The notes beneath the pieces are model-generated. The model saw only the letters and a list, made by a program, of their open reading frames with translations. It had not been told where the DNA came from and did not search any database. The translations under genes and the position numbers were made by a program. Below, piece after piece: positions 34,648-44,518 of a DNA stretch of 64,000 nucleotides. This stretch comes from Erwinia oleae (GTDB taxonomy: Bacteria; Pseudomonadota; Gammaproteobacteria; Enterobacterales; Enterobacteriaceae): assembly GCF_000770305.1 (NCBI RefSeq), contig NZ_JNVB01000014.1, positions 79,664 through 143,663 on the forward strand. The letters run 5' to 3'. How positions within the stretch are numbered: the first letter of the stretch is position 1; each line of letters begins with the position of its first letter.

Positions 34648-35115
34648 TCACCTCTGGTAGCGGAAATTGAGCGCTGTTTCATCGTCAGGATCTTCGCAGC
34701 GCAGCGGCACGTCCGTGCTGCCGCCCTGATCGGCCAGCCAGCGACTGTAGAGCCCGGTAAGCACCGCGCCAAGCGCCTGGCGCCACTGCCGCGCTTCGAT
34801 CAGGCCGTCGCCGGGCGGTAGCGCCATGTGACAAATCACTATCGCGTTTTCATGCGGTTGCAGGTCAACAAAGCCCCAACCGAAGCGAGCGAGAACGTCG
34901 TTAATGCGTTGTTCGAGTTCGCCTACCGTTTGCGAGGCCGCAAGCGGATAGCGCGTGGCCAGGTTATCGCCCATTTGCTGCAAAAACAGCTGACTTTCGC
35001 TTTCACTCGCGTTCTGCAACATGCCCTGAATCATCGCGCTCAGCAGATCGAACCAGCCCGGCTGGTACTGCTGCTGGCGATAATAATTCAGCGTGCGTTC
35101 AGTCAGTTCACTCAT
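34648..35115 (-). CDS. bcsD: Cellulose synthase subunit BcsD
   Basis: 155 residues, the usual BcsD length. It starts [32 protein letters not shown] and has the Trp-Gly block [26 protein letters not shown] typical of the family. BcsD forms a periplasmic or scaffold octamer that aligns glucan chains in crystalline-cellulose producers. It is the hallmark of type I clusters and absent from E. coli K-12. It follows bcsC by 2 bp and precedes bcsZ. Confidence 0.93.
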   Translation of the reverse strand: MSELTERTLNYYRQQQYQPGWFDLLSAMIQGMLQNASESESQLFLQQMGDNLATRYPLAASQTVGELEQRINDVLARFGWGFVDLQPHENAIVICHMALPPGDGLIEARQWRQALGAVLTGLYSRWLADQGGSTDVPLRCEDPDDETALNFRYQR

Positions 35116-35117
35116 GC

Positions 35118-38100
35118 TTATTTGTCTCCCAGCATATAACGGAACCAGAGTTGCGCGGTGCTTTCGTTATAGTCGCCGAAGGTATCGTAACCAAGCTGCC
35201 CGCCGATGGTAACGTCTTTATTGACCTTGTAATCCGCACCGGCATGAAGATTGTAGCCCAGGCCGTTTTTGCTACCGCCTTCATAGTATGCTTCGGTGGC
35301 ATAACCAGCACTGGCATAATCCTCAAGCTGCGCCTGTTTGGTCGGGTCGGTGGGGAAGTAAGCGCTGCGGTCCTGCGAGTAGGACTGATAACCCACCGCG
35401 CCGCCGACTTTCACCTTCAGATCGTCATAGTTTCTGCTCCAGTCCACCGGGAAGGAGACCGAAACAAAATCCTGCGGGCTGAAGTAGCCGCCCTGACCGT
35501 AGCTGTAATAGCTGAGGTTTTTCGAGAAATCCATCCAGCTCATACTGATACCGGTTTTCAGCTCGCCGTTATCATCATGGAAAGGACGCACGTAGGCACC
35601 CGCAGAACCCACCAGGCTCTGGTTGCTCTCAACGTTCTCGCCCAGATAGCTATAAGCGCCGCCGCCAAAATAGAAACCTGCGTCGCCGTTGTCATAGCTC
35701 AACAGCGCGTTACCGCCGTTTTTGGTCACGCGGCCCCAGCGCTTGCCGCTCAGCTTGTCTTCCACACCGACGTAGGAGAGCAGACTGTCAGTGATCGCCC
35801 GGCGTTCGCCGGTCAGGATCAGCGTCAGGTAATCGCTGAGCTTCGGTGACCACTGAATGCCGCCGACCAGCGTGCTGAGATCCTGTCCCAGCGGCGTGGA
35901 GCCCAGGTCAATTTTGAAATTGTCATTGGTCAGGCCAAGGTTCACCTCAACGCCGGAAGCGTTCTGCGAACCCGGTGAATTCAGCTGCACGCTGCCTGGC
36001 GTCACGTTATTTTGCTGTGCGATACGCCCCTGCTCCAGCGCCTGGGTGCCCACGCGTGAGACGGCCGTGCCCGATGCGCTGCCTGCGCTCAGGGTGACCG
36101 GCATCAGCGTAAAATCAAAACGCGTATTGCCATAAGGCACCGAAGACCAGGTGAGCGGCGCTTTCGCTTCGGTGAGCTTGCTGAGGCCGGATTCGCCGTC
36201 GCGCCCGCGAACCTGCACGCCGCCCTGCGCCCAGGTGCCGGTGCGCGTCTGCAAATCATCCATCATGGTATCAATCTGATGCAGCGTGCGGCTCTGTGCG
36301 CTCTGCGGAGCCTGTTGAGAAGGCACGCTCGCCGTTTGGGTGTCCGCGTCCGTTTGCGCCTGCTGCCACGGCATAACCGTGCCGTAGGTGGAGGGCGAAC
36401 GACGCTGTGAAGGCGTACTGCGGTTAATAAACGGATTGTCGGTCAACGCCAGACCGCCGATGACCGGCGTTGAGCCGCTTTCCGATCCCTGAAGACCAAT
36501 CATCTTGCCGCGCGCGGTACGCAGGTAAGCCAGCGCCTGCTGATGTTCACCGTCGGCTTCCGCCACGCGTGCCAGCAGCAGCAGCCGCTCCGGCGTTTGT
36601 TCACCGCGCAGTCCTGCCGCCAGCGTTTTCGCCTTCGGCAGGTCATTGCTGGCCAGCGCCACGTCAATGGCGCCGACGCGCGCGTCCTGAGATGGCGTAT
36701 CGCGGGTGATAAGGTAGTCATACACCACGCCCGCTTCTTTATTCATCTTGCCGGACTGATAAAGGCGCGCCATCGCAAACATCAGGTCGGTATTCTGTGG
36801 ATCGTGCTGCAATGCGCCGATCAGCTTGTCATAGGCGGCCGCGTACTGGCCCTGACTGCGCAGACGATCCGCCTCGTTTATCAGATAACCGTTCTGGATG
36901 CCGGCAAGTTGGGTCGGCGTACTGCGCGATTGCAGTTCCGGGTCATTGAGGAAACGCTGCGCCTCGTTACTGAGTCCTGCCTGGTTCAGCACTGCCACCT
37001 GCGCGGCATAGTCGCCCGCGTTGCCCTGCACGCCGCGCTGCATATTACTGCGCACCACGGAAACCGCAGTGGTCAAATCGCCGGCCTCTGCCAGCCCTTT
37101 CGCCAGATTACCGGCGTCCGCCGGATTAGACGGCGGGTTGGTCGCCAGCGCCCGCAGGGTATTGGCGGCGGCGGCGTTGGCGCCCTGCGCCAGGTACTGC
37201 TGCGCTACCGCCATTTGCAGATTGAAGTTCACGCGGCGCGACAGCTCGCGCACCTCAGCATTTTGATTGCGCGCGGGAAGGCGCGACAGCAGCGTTTGCG
37301 CCTGCTGCCATGCGCCGCTTTCGCTGGCGAATAGCGCGCCGGCGTAGATTTCGTTGCTGCTGGCGTTGGTGCGAAAAACCGGCTGCATCACGCCCGCCGC
37401 CAGCGAAGTATTGCCCTGTTGCTGGTAGATGCGCGCCAGATCCAGCCGCAGCCAGCCGTCGTTTGGGAAGCGCTGAAGTCCCTGCTGAAGCAGGCTGATT
37501 GCCTGCTGCGCATTTCCTGAGGCCAGCGCCTGCTTCGCCTGCCGACGGACGGGATCGCTGGTGACGGCGGGGCGCGGCGTGACGCTCTGCCGCACGCTGT
37601 CCGGCAGCGCAGCAAGCAGCGTATTGGCTTCCGCGCTGCGGTTCTGCTGGCGCAGCACGTAGAACAGCCCTTCTTTCGCCGCGCGGTTATCGGCATCGCT
37701 TTGCAGCACGGCGCGATAGGTTTGTTCGGCGGCCTGCGGCTGGTTGCTGCGGCGCTGCACGTCGGCGCGGAACAGCTTCGCCGACACGCCTTTTTCGCCT
37801 TCCGCTGCGGTCAGCGGCTCGCTGAGGCTCAGCGCCTGCGCGATATCGCCGTTTTTCATCGCCTGCTGCGCGGCGGCAAGCTGCGCGTAGAAGCGCGCGT
37901 CCGCCGCCTGCTGTTGACGCTGCTGGCTGCTGTCGCCGCCCAGTTTCGCCGCCCGGTCGAGGTAGTCCGCCGCGGCGGCAAAATTGCCATTCCGCTGCGC
38001 GACGTAACCCATGCCTGCCAGCGCGTCGGCATCCTGCGGGTTGGCCTGCAATACGCGGTCGAACGCGGTTTTCGCGCCCGAGACGTCACCGCTGTTGAGG

Positions 38101-38924
38101 GCGGTAAAGCCCTGGCCCTTTTCAGCGCCGCCGACGGTTTTCCGGTAATAATCCGTTACCGCGCCGTCCTGTGGATGACGCTGCTGCCAGTGTTGATAGA
38201 GTGGCGCATCGTCCGGCTGCGCCGCCAGCCACAGCAGCGCCTGACGCTGTGCGCGATCCGCATCGGCATTACCGTCCGCCATGCTTTCAAGCAGTTGAAG
38301 CCCTTCGCGACGCGTCGGCTCCTGATAGGTCAACGCCTTACCCAGCGCGAGCTTTGCGCCGATATCCTGTGGATGCGCGGCGGCGAACTGCCGCAGGTTA
38401 TCCACCGCCTGCGGCAACAGCGCGCGGTCCCCGGCCATCGTCAGATAGTACTCTGCGGCAACGCTGGCGGGCGGCTCGCTGCCGCTGAAGGTGTTACGCC
38501 AGGTTTGCAATGATGCGGCGATATTGCCGCTGCGCGCCTGCTGGCGGGCCAGAGAAAGCTGGGCGGTGGGAATAGTTTGCAGCTGTCGGGCGTTATCCAG
38601 CTCGCTCAGGCGCGGGTCCTGCGGCGAAACCTGAGTCAGACGGGCGCGATAAGAAGCCGCGGTGGCATTATCGCCGCCCTGCTGCGCCCACAGCGCCATC
38701 AGATAGAGTGCCTGCGTATTGCGGCCATCCACCATCAGCACTTTATTCAGCGCATCGCGCGCCAGATCGTCATGCGCCTTCTGATGCCAGTAATTGGCCT
38801 GATCGAACAGCGCCTGAAGGGCCGGATTAGTGCTGTCCGCCGCCATCGCCGGTAAGGCCAGCACGCAGGCAGTCAGAGCAAGTCCCGTGCGGCAGAGTGC
38901 GCTCAGCATCTTCATTTTCATCAT
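35118..38924 (-). CDS. bcsC: Cellulose export outer-membrane protein BcsC
   Basis: About 1268 residues from ATG 38924 (AGGAAG upstream; GTG 38933 overlaps the bcsB stop). Signal peptide to about residue 31; a long TPR superhelix (about 35-830, many A-x-x-x-G-x-x-x repeats); a Gln/Ser/Thr-rich linker (about 860-930); and the BCSC_C 16-strand barrel at the C-terminus (about 960-1268, ending AQLWFRYMLG). It is longer than E. coli BcsC (about 1157) through extra TPR sequence, as in other type I systems. It forms the outer-membrane glucan channel. Confidence 0.95.
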   Translation of the reverse strand: MMKMKMLSALCRTGLALTACVLALPAMAADSTNPALQALFDQANYWHQKAHDDLARDALNKVLMVDGRNTQALYLMALWAQQGGDNATAASYRARLTQVSPQDPRLSELDNARQLQTIPTAQLSLARQQARSGNIAASLQTWRNTFSGSEPPASVAAEYYLTMAGDRALLPQAVDNLRQFAAAHPQDIGAKLALGKALTYQEPTRREGLQLLESMADGNADADRAQRQALLWLAAQPDDAPLYQHWQQRHPQDGAVTDYYRKTVGGAEKGQGFTALNSGDVSGAKTAFDRVLQANPQDADALAGMGYVAQRNGNFAAAADYLDRAAKLGGDSSQQRQQQAADARFYAQLAAAQQAMKNGDIAQALSLSEPLTAAEGEKGVSAKLFRADVQRRSNQPQAAEQTYRAVLQSDADNRAAKEGLFYVLRQQNRSAEANTLLAALPDSVRQSVTPRPAVTSDPVRRQAKQALASGNAQQAISLLQQGLQRFPNDGWLRLDLARIYQQQGNTSLAAGVMQPVFRTNASSNEIYAGALFASESGAWQQAQTLLSRLPARNQNAEVRELSRRVNFNLQMAVAQQYLAQGANAAAANTLRALATNPPSNPADAGNLAKGLAEAGDLTTAVSVVRSNMQRGVQGNAGDYAAQVAVLNQAGLSNEAQRFLNDPELQSRSTPTQLAGIQNGYLINEADRLRSQGQYAAAYDKLIGALQHDPQNTDLMFAMARLYQSGKMNKEAGVVYDYLITRDTPSQDARVGAIDVALASNDLPKAKTLAAGLRGEQTPERLLLLARVAEADGEHQQALAYLRTARGKMIGLQGSESGSTPVIGGLALTDNPFINRSTPSQRRSPSTYGTVMPWQQAQTDADTQTASVPSQQAPQSAQSRTLHQIDTMMDDLQTRTGTWAQGGVQVRGRDGESGLSKLTEAKAPLTWSSVPYGNTRFDFTLMPVTLSAGSASGTAVSRVGTQALEQGRIAQQNNVTPGSVQLNSPGSQNASGVEVNLGLTNDNFKIDLGSTPLGQDLSTLVGGIQWSPKLSDYLTLILTGERRAITDSLLSYVGVEDKLSGKRWGRVTKNGGNALLSYDNGDAGFYFGGGAYSYLGENVESNQSLVGSAGAYVRPFHDDNGELKTGISMSWMDFSKNLSYYSYGQGGYFSPQDFVSVSFPVDWSRNYDDLKVKVGGAVGYQSYSQDRSAYFPTDPTKQAQLEDYASAGYATEAYYEGGSKNGLGYNLHAGADYKVNKDVTIGGQLGYDTFGDYNESTAQLWFRYMLGDK

Positions 38925-38929
38925 GGCTT

Positions 38930-41539
38930 TCACTTCTTCCTGCCAGCGTTTTTAGGATCGTGCTGTGGATTCAGCCGTCTCCAGGCGTGGCGCTTCAGCA
39001 GCACGCTGGTGCTCAGACCGACAATGAGCGCAAACAACAGCGCCAGGAACGCCAGCCCGACCGCGTGCTGGTTGGCGTACCATATCACCATCATGTACCA
39101 CGGCATCTGGCCGCTCGGGAACTGCGCGCCGACGCGGAAGCTGCGAACGCCGTTTTCATCCGTCACGATCGCCGTGTCGCCGCGAATGCCTGCGTTGATG
39201 CGCTGTAACATCATATCGCTGTGCAGGCGCGCCAGCTGTTCGTCATCGGTGGCGACGGTCATCACCACCAGCCGCCCGCTGTTCCACGGCGAGCGATAGC
39301 TGATAAAGCCGCGCCAGTCTTCGTTTGAAGAGAAGTAACGGTCGGCATCCACCGACTGACGATACCAGTCGCCGATCAGCCAGCCGCGCAGTTTCTCCCG
39401 CAGATCCGGCTCCCTTACGCCAAGCGAATGCGCGGTGACGTTATAGGGCGAGTTTTGCAGCATCGCCTGATTGAATGCCGTTTGCGTCAGGGTGGAGACG
39501 GCCAGCACGTCGCTCTTTTGCAGACGCTGCCGCAAATTGCCGCCCGCCGGGATGCCGAACATCACGCTGTTATGGTTGAGCGCCACGCCGGTGGCGTTGC
39601 CGGAGCGGCCCGCCATATCCAGCAGCGTGCTGATTTCGACGTTGCTGGGGGTTGAGGGCAGCATCAGCACGGTCTGCGAGTAATCGGCATAGCGGCTGAA
39701 AGGGAACGACGCGCCGACGAAATAGGAGAGATTCGGCAGCAGCGTAAAGTGTCGCGTATGGCTTAAATCGATCGACGAGTCATCTTCTATGCGGCTCTTG
39801 ATATTATTATTCGTCAGCACGCCGCACGGCGCGTTCGCTTTGGGTTTGATATTGAAATAGAGCTGGAGCTGGTTGTCGCCATAGATCAGATAAGGGTCGA
39901 GCTTCAGCATATAGTTTTCAAGCCGGGCGTCGCCGCCCAGTCGATGCCAGATGTTCTCCAGCAGCCCCACTTTATTTACCGCCAGGTTACGCAGGAAGGT
40001 GCCGTTCAGGCTGACGTTGAGAAAGGATTTGTCTTCGTCGATCCAGTTTTCTGTCGGAAAGCGATAGTCAACCTGCACCGGCAGCGTGTCGCCGTCCCAG
40101 AGAAAGAGATCCGGCGCGGCGCGAAAATTCACCCGCAGCGCATCGTGGAAAATGCCGGTGGCGGTCAGGCTCTGATCCTTACGCAGTAGCTCGCTGAGGC
40201 GAACCGGGCGATCGGTATTAATCCAGCGCGGTGCGTCATAAGGCTTGCGCAGCGGCACGCTCTGCGCGGCAACCGCCAGCGAGGGCTCGTCCAGGCTGAG
40301 CGGCTGCGTCAGACGCACGGCAGCCTGGCGCAGTTCGTCGTCGTTTTTGCCGATCACCAGCATCAGCTTGTAAACCGGGTTAGCCGGATTGTCGACCAGT
40401 TGCAGCGTCGGCCCGCTGACCTGCGGTATGAGCACCCCGCCAATCCACTCACCCGGTTGTGCAAAGACGATACCGTTTTTCTCCGGCATCTCGTCGCGCA
40501 GCACGGGGAAACGGATGCCGCGATAGTCGGTCTGCATGCCGAGCCAGGAAGAGAGGAGCGCCGCTGCGCTGACTTCGCCCGGCGTGACCGTGGCGCCAAA
40601 GATCATCGGCACGCTGGAGGCAGTCATTCGTAAGGGATCGATAAACGGACGCGGGAAATTGCGCAACGTGTTGCCAATATTGAGCTGCTGGCCTTCCAGC
40701 ATCAGCGTCGATTTCGGCAGAACCGTGACCTGATACTGGCTGGCGCTGTCGCGTTCGCACAGCAGCTGGTCGGCATCATTGATCTTGAAGCTGAGATTGT
40801 TGCTGGAAACCACCATTGCGGCCGGGATATCAAGCTGGTAATCCTCACTCGGGCTGTCGGAGGCGTTGAGCGGCAGCGTGCCAAGCGGCTGGCCATTCAG
40901 CATCAGTTGCAGCGAGGTGTTACGCGCCGCCAGCGCCTGCGACACCCGCAGCGACAAATTAAGGCGCGCGTTGGTGATCACTTCGTCGGTTGGCAACGTA
41001 AAAACGATCCCGGACTGCAACTGGCCGCCGGTTAGCGTAACGCCGCCGGTCTGCCCCATTTGCTCAACGGAGAGGGTGCTGGAGAGCGGCTGATTAACGG
41101 CTTCGGGTGGCTGCTGTGTTTCCGGTGTTTCCTCCATCGGCGGCAGCACGGGCAGCGGCGCCGCTGCGTTTGGTGCGGTGTCCGGCTGCGGCTCGCTTTG
41201 CGCCTGCGCGTCCGTCGGCTGAGCTTGTTCCGGCTGAGGCGCGCTTTGCGCCTGCGCGCCGTTCGGCTGCCGGGCGTCGTTGGGCTGTTGGGCGTCGTCC
41301 GGCCGTGCTTCCGTCGGCTGCGGCTCGCTCTGCTGCTGCGGTTCGGTCGGCGCTGTTGCAACCGGCGCGGCACTCTGGCTCTCGGCTGCGGCCTGCGGCT
41401 GTTGCACAGCGTTGCCTACGCCCGCAGGCGGCGGGATCTGCGACAGCGCGCTGCTGTCGCGGGTGACGCTGTCGTCAGGCGCGGCCCACACGCTGTTCAG
41501 CGTTAAGGCGCAGAGCGCGGATAAAATCAGACGCTTCAT
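38930..41539 (-). CDS. bcsB: Cellulose synthase periplasmic subunit BcsB
   Basis: 869 residues, longer than E. coli BcsB (779). Signal peptide 1-19; a Pro/Gln/Ala/Asp-rich low-complexity arm (about 37-150) not found in E. coli; two carbohydrate-binding/flavodoxin-like repeats (about 155-780); and a C-terminal anchor (about 820-845, HAVGLAFLALLFALIVGLS) with a basic tail. BcsB guides the glucan through the periplasm and its anchor completes the BcsA channel. It overlaps bcsA by ATGA. Confidence 0.95.
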   Translation of the reverse strand: MKRLILSALCALTLNSVWAAPDDSVTRDSSALSQIPPPAGVGNAVQQPQAAAESQSAAPVATAPTEPQQQSEPQPTEARPDDAQQPNDARQPNGAQAQSAPQPEQAQPTDAQAQSEPQPDTAPNAAAPLPVLPPMEETPETQQPPEAVNQPLSSTLSVEQMGQTGGVTLTGGQLQSGIVFTLPTDEVITNARLNLSLRVSQALAARNTSLQLMLNGQPLGTLPLNASDSPSEDYQLDIPAAMVVSSNNLSFKINDADQLLCERDSASQYQVTVLPKSTLMLEGQQLNIGNTLRNFPRPFIDPLRMTASSVPMIFGATVTPGEVSAAALLSSWLGMQTDYRGIRFPVLRDEMPEKNGIVFAQPGEWIGGVLIPQVSGPTLQLVDNPANPVYKLMLVIGKNDDELRQAAVRLTQPLSLDEPSLAVAAQSVPLRKPYDAPRWINTDRPVRLSELLRKDQSLTATGIFHDALRVNFRAAPDLFLWDGDTLPVQVDYRFPTENWIDEDKSFLNVSLNGTFLRNLAVNKVGLLENIWHRLGGDARLENYMLKLDPYLIYGDNQLQLYFNIKPKANAPCGVLTNNNIKSRIEDDSSIDLSHTRHFTLLPNLSYFVGASFPFSRYADYSQTVLMLPSTPSNVEISTLLDMAGRSGNATGVALNHNSVMFGIPAGGNLRQRLQKSDVLAVSTLTQTAFNQAMLQNSPYNVTAHSLGVREPDLREKLRGWLIGDWYRQSVDADRYFSSNEDWRGFISYRSPWNSGRLVVMTVATDDEQLARLHSDMMLQRINAGIRGDTAIVTDENGVRSFRVGAQFPSGQMPWYMMVIWYANQHAVGLAFLALLFALIVGLSTSVLLKRHAWRRLNPQHDPKNAGRKK
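41177..41254 (-). repeat. Imperfect coding repeats in the BcsB low-complexity arm
   Basis: Residues 96-121 read as two copies of AQAQS-x-PQP-x separated by a short spacer, embedded in a wider 37-150 tract of P/Q/A/D/E. The DNA shows matching GC-rich near-repeats, so length variation by slippage between strains is likely. Confidence 0.6.
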
Positions 41540-43638
41540 ACCACGCTATCCTCTTCAACCTTCGCCGCCGGGTGATGTTTTTTCGCACGACGATCTTTCC
41601 ATGTCAGCCAGAACAGCTCAAACACGGTACGAATAATGGTCAACAGCGAGCGCAGCGGCCTGTCTTTCGGCCCTTCCGGTTTGATCCACGCATCGGCGCG
41701 TGAGAGCACCACGCGCACCAGCTCGCGACGACGCGACAGCGGGATCTCATCAAACTTCAGGCGAACCACGCCGTTTTCGGCACCGATGATGCTCACCGGA
41801 ATGGAAATGGCGCCGGTCTGCAACATCAGATCGATGGCTTCAATGGCATCGTCTTCATGACGTGAATCCGGCGCGGCAATCTGCGCGCCGCCCATCGATA
41901 AATTCACCGTAGTTGAACGCGACGAAATACCGCTGGCGTAGTGCAGCACCAGCGGGATCTTAACGTCGATACGGATGGTTTTACGCGTCTGTTTGGTTTC
42001 GCGCGCCACGGCAATGGCCGCCATCAGGATCACCAGACTGAACAGCGCCCAGCCGACGTTCAGCGCAATAACGTAAGGATCAACGCCAAAGTAGTCATGG
42101 GCCACGGCGCGCACCACGCCGCTGGCCACGCCGATGAGCAGCAGCATGGCGCAGATCACGTGCGGGCGCACAATATTGAAGTCAAAGAAGCCAACGTCGA
42201 GCAGGCCGCCTTTATCGGTCACGTTAAACTTGCCGTGCTTTGGGGAAATCATGGTCAACAGCGTAGGAATAACCAGGTGGAATGCCATTACCGTTTCATA
42301 AATTTCGCCCCAGAAGGTGGCGCGAAAACGGCCGTTCATACGCGAGTTAACGTAAAGCGACATCACCAGGTGCGGCAGCACGTAGGCAAAAATCAGATTG
42401 GCGGAAGAGTGAATGATGTTCAGGTTGAACAGCAAATAGGCCAGCGGTGCGGTAAGGAATATCACCCGTGGAATACCGAACTGAAAGTGCAGCATGGCAT
42501 TGAGATAGCACAGGCGCTGCTGCCACTTCAGCCCACGGCCAAACAGCGGATTATCGACGCGGAAAATCTGCGTCATGCCGCGCGCCCAGCGGGTACGCTG
42601 GATCACATGCAGGCCGAGGCGTTCGGTCGCAAGGCCTGCCGCCAGCGGCAGCGACAGGAAGGCGGATTTCCAGCCGCGACGCTGCATTTTCAACGCGGTA
42701 TGCGCATCTTCGGTCACGGTTTCCGTGGCAAAGCCGCCAATCTCTTCCAGCGCTGAGCGACGGATCACCGCGCACGAGCCGCAGAAAAAGGTCGCGTTCC
42801 AGTTGTCATTGCCCTGTTGAACCGGCCCGTAAAACAGCGCGCCTTCGTTCGGTATTTCACGCGCGGCCTTCAGGTTGCGTTCAAAGGGATCGGGCGAGTA
42901 GAAGTAGTGCGGCGTTTGCAGCAGGGCCAGCATTGGATCTTTCAAAAAAGGCGCAACGGTCGCCTGGAGAAATGCGCGCGTAGCCACGTGATCGCAGTCG
43001 AAAACGGTGATCAGCTCGCCTTTGGTGATGCGCATGGCATGATTAAGGTTGCCCGCCTTGGCATGACGGTTGTCATCACGGGTGATATAGCCGACGCCCG
43101 CATCGGCGGCGAAAACGGCGAACTCGCTGCGTTTGCCATCGTCCAGCAGATAAATTTTCAGCTTATCGCGCGGGTAATCGATGCACTGCGCGGCGAGCAC
43201 GGTGTCGCGTACCACATCGAGGCTTTCGTTATAGCTGGGGACATAAATGTCCACGGTGGGCCACAGGCTGACGTCATCCGGCATCGGCTCAATGGTTCTC
43301 TTAAGCGGCCATGATGTTTGCAGGTAGCCCAGAATCAGGATACCCCAAACGTAAAGCTCGGCAATAAATAAGCCGACGCCAAGGATTGCTTCAATTTCGG
43401 AATTAAATGCCAGTGTTTCGGTCGCACGCCAGTATATATATCGCGTAGACATTAAGGCGGAAAGAAACACCATCACCATAGATGTTTTGCGGCTTTTATT
43501 AAAACCGAGAACAAACAATATAGCGATGCTGATCAGCCCGAAAATATATTGTTTCTGGCTGTCCATCGGGACAATCACAATCACGGCGGCAACCGGGAAT
43601 AATATCAGCAACAGCAGGTAGTACAGGACTTTGTTCAT
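41536..43638 (-). CDS. bcsA: Cellulose synthase catalytic subunit BcsA
   Basis: 700 residues, GT2 family, shorter at the N-terminus than E. coli BcsA (872). Eight or so membrane segments surround the catalytic core: DDG (166-168), DCD (214-216), TED (309-311) and the acceptor motif QRTRW (347-351). The PilZ domain keeps both c-di-GMP determinants: RKTIR (552-556, RxxxR) and NLSMGG (579-584, D/NxSxxG). It polymerises UDP-glucose to beta-1,4-glucan and is activated by c-di-GMP. It lies 82 bp downstream of bcsQ. Confidence 0.97.
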   Translation of the reverse strand: MNKVLYYLLLLILFPVAAVIVIVPMDSQKQYIFGLISIAILFVLGFNKSRKTSMVMVFLSALMSTRYIYWRATETLAFNSEIEAILGVGLFIAELYVWGILILGYLQTSWPLKRTIEPMPDDVSLWPTVDIYVPSYNESLDVVRDTVLAAQCIDYPRDKLKIYLLDDGKRSEFAVFAADAGVGYITRDDNRHAKAGNLNHAMRITKGELITVFDCDHVATRAFLQATVAPFLKDPMLALLQTPHYFYSPDPFERNLKAAREIPNEGALFYGPVQQGNDNWNATFFCGSCAVIRRSALEEIGGFATETVTEDAHTALKMQRRGWKSAFLSLPLAAGLATERLGLHVIQRTRWARGMTQIFRVDNPLFGRGLKWQQRLCYLNAMLHFQFGIPRVIFLTAPLAYLLFNLNIIHSSANLIFAYVLPHLVMSLYVNSRMNGRFRATFWGEIYETVMAFHLVIPTLLTMISPKHGKFNVTDKGGLLDVGFFDFNIVRPHVICAMLLLIGVASGVVRAVAHDYFGVDPYVIALNVGWALFSLVILMAAIAVARETKQTRKTIRIDVKIPLVLHYASGISSRSTTVNLSMGGAQIAAPDSRHEDDAIEAIDLMLQTGAISIPVSIIGAENGVVRLKFDEIPLSRRRELVRVVLSRADAWIKPEGPKDRPLRSLLTIIRTVFELFWLTWKDRRAKKHHPAAKVEEDSVV

Positions 43639-43720
43639 AAGTCATCCTGAAAGCAAAACAGTCATTCTTATCGTGACGCAGGCGGCCACGGCGCAGCGGG
43701 CATCTCTGTCGTCAATGTCA

Positions 43721-44518
43721 CTAGCGCGATCTGATCGGGGCATGCATCTCCCCGCCGCCAACTTTGATATCAAGCAGGGCGGCAACGCGCTTGCTGACCA
43801 GTTCGATATCAAATGCAGCGGCAGACACCGGACTGAAATCGTAGATGGCCTGCTGCGAGGCATTGGCTTCCGCCACGCTCTCATCACGATTAATCACGCC
43901 CAGCAGTTTGTCTCCCAGTCGCTGCTCCATAAAGGCTGTGACATCGCGGCTGATATGGCGGCGGCTGTCGCTCTGGTTAATAACAAAATAGTGACCGGTA
44001 CGCTGATTCAGTGCGCCGCCAATCAGTCTGTCATTTTCAATCTGCGGCAACAGCGAGAGAGAAGCGGTATCCGCCAGCATCACCACAAGATGTAAATCGG
44101 CAAGATCGCGCATTGCCTTTAGGGCCGGACCGGGGCCGGGCGGAAAATCTGCGACAATCACCAGTCCCGGATAGTTAAGAACGGTGTGCAGGCCTCGCGC
44201 CAGAAAGTTAGGATCTTTCGTCAGATTATCTTCAAATACAACACGTTGCTCTTCAGTCACCTCGCCATACGGCATCACAAAAATGTTGCCGCCGGTCGTG
44301 AGGATTGACTGACTCCAGTCCGGCGATTCCGCAGATTTTGCGACAAAACCGCGCCCGTCAGAGAGCGGAACGCCGAAATGCAGGCGCAGCGCGTTCTGCA
44401 CGTCGAAGTCGATGGCCAGCACCTTGCTGCCGCTGCGCGCCAGCGTGTAGGCCAGATTAGCCGCAAGGGTGGTTTTACCCACGCCACCCTTGGGCGAACA
44501 AACGCAAACTAACGGCAT
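43721..44518 (-). CDS. bcsQ: BcsQ, ParA/MinD-like ATPase of cellulose biosynthesis
   Basis: 265 residues with a deviant Walker A PKGGVGKTT (9-17), switch I DFDVQNALRLHFG and switch II region VIVADFPPGPGPA. In E. coli BcsQ is needed for polar localisation of the cellulose machine, partnering BcsR; no bcsR is visible here and BcsO may take that position. The start overlaps the bcsO stop by 10 bp. Confidence 0.93.
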   Translation of the reverse strand: MPLVCVCSPKGGVGKTTLAANLAYTLARSGSKVLAIDFDVQNALRLHFGVPLSDGRGFVAKSAESPDWSQSILTTGGNIFVMPYGEVTEEQRVVFEDNLTKDPNFLARGLHTVLNYPGLVIVADFPPGPGPALKAMRDLADLHLVVMLADTASLSLLPQIENDRLIGGALNQRTGHYFVINQSDSRRHISRDVTAFMEQRLGDKLLGVINRDESVAEANASQQAIYDFSPVSAAAFDIELVSKRVAALLDIKVGGGEMHAPIRSR

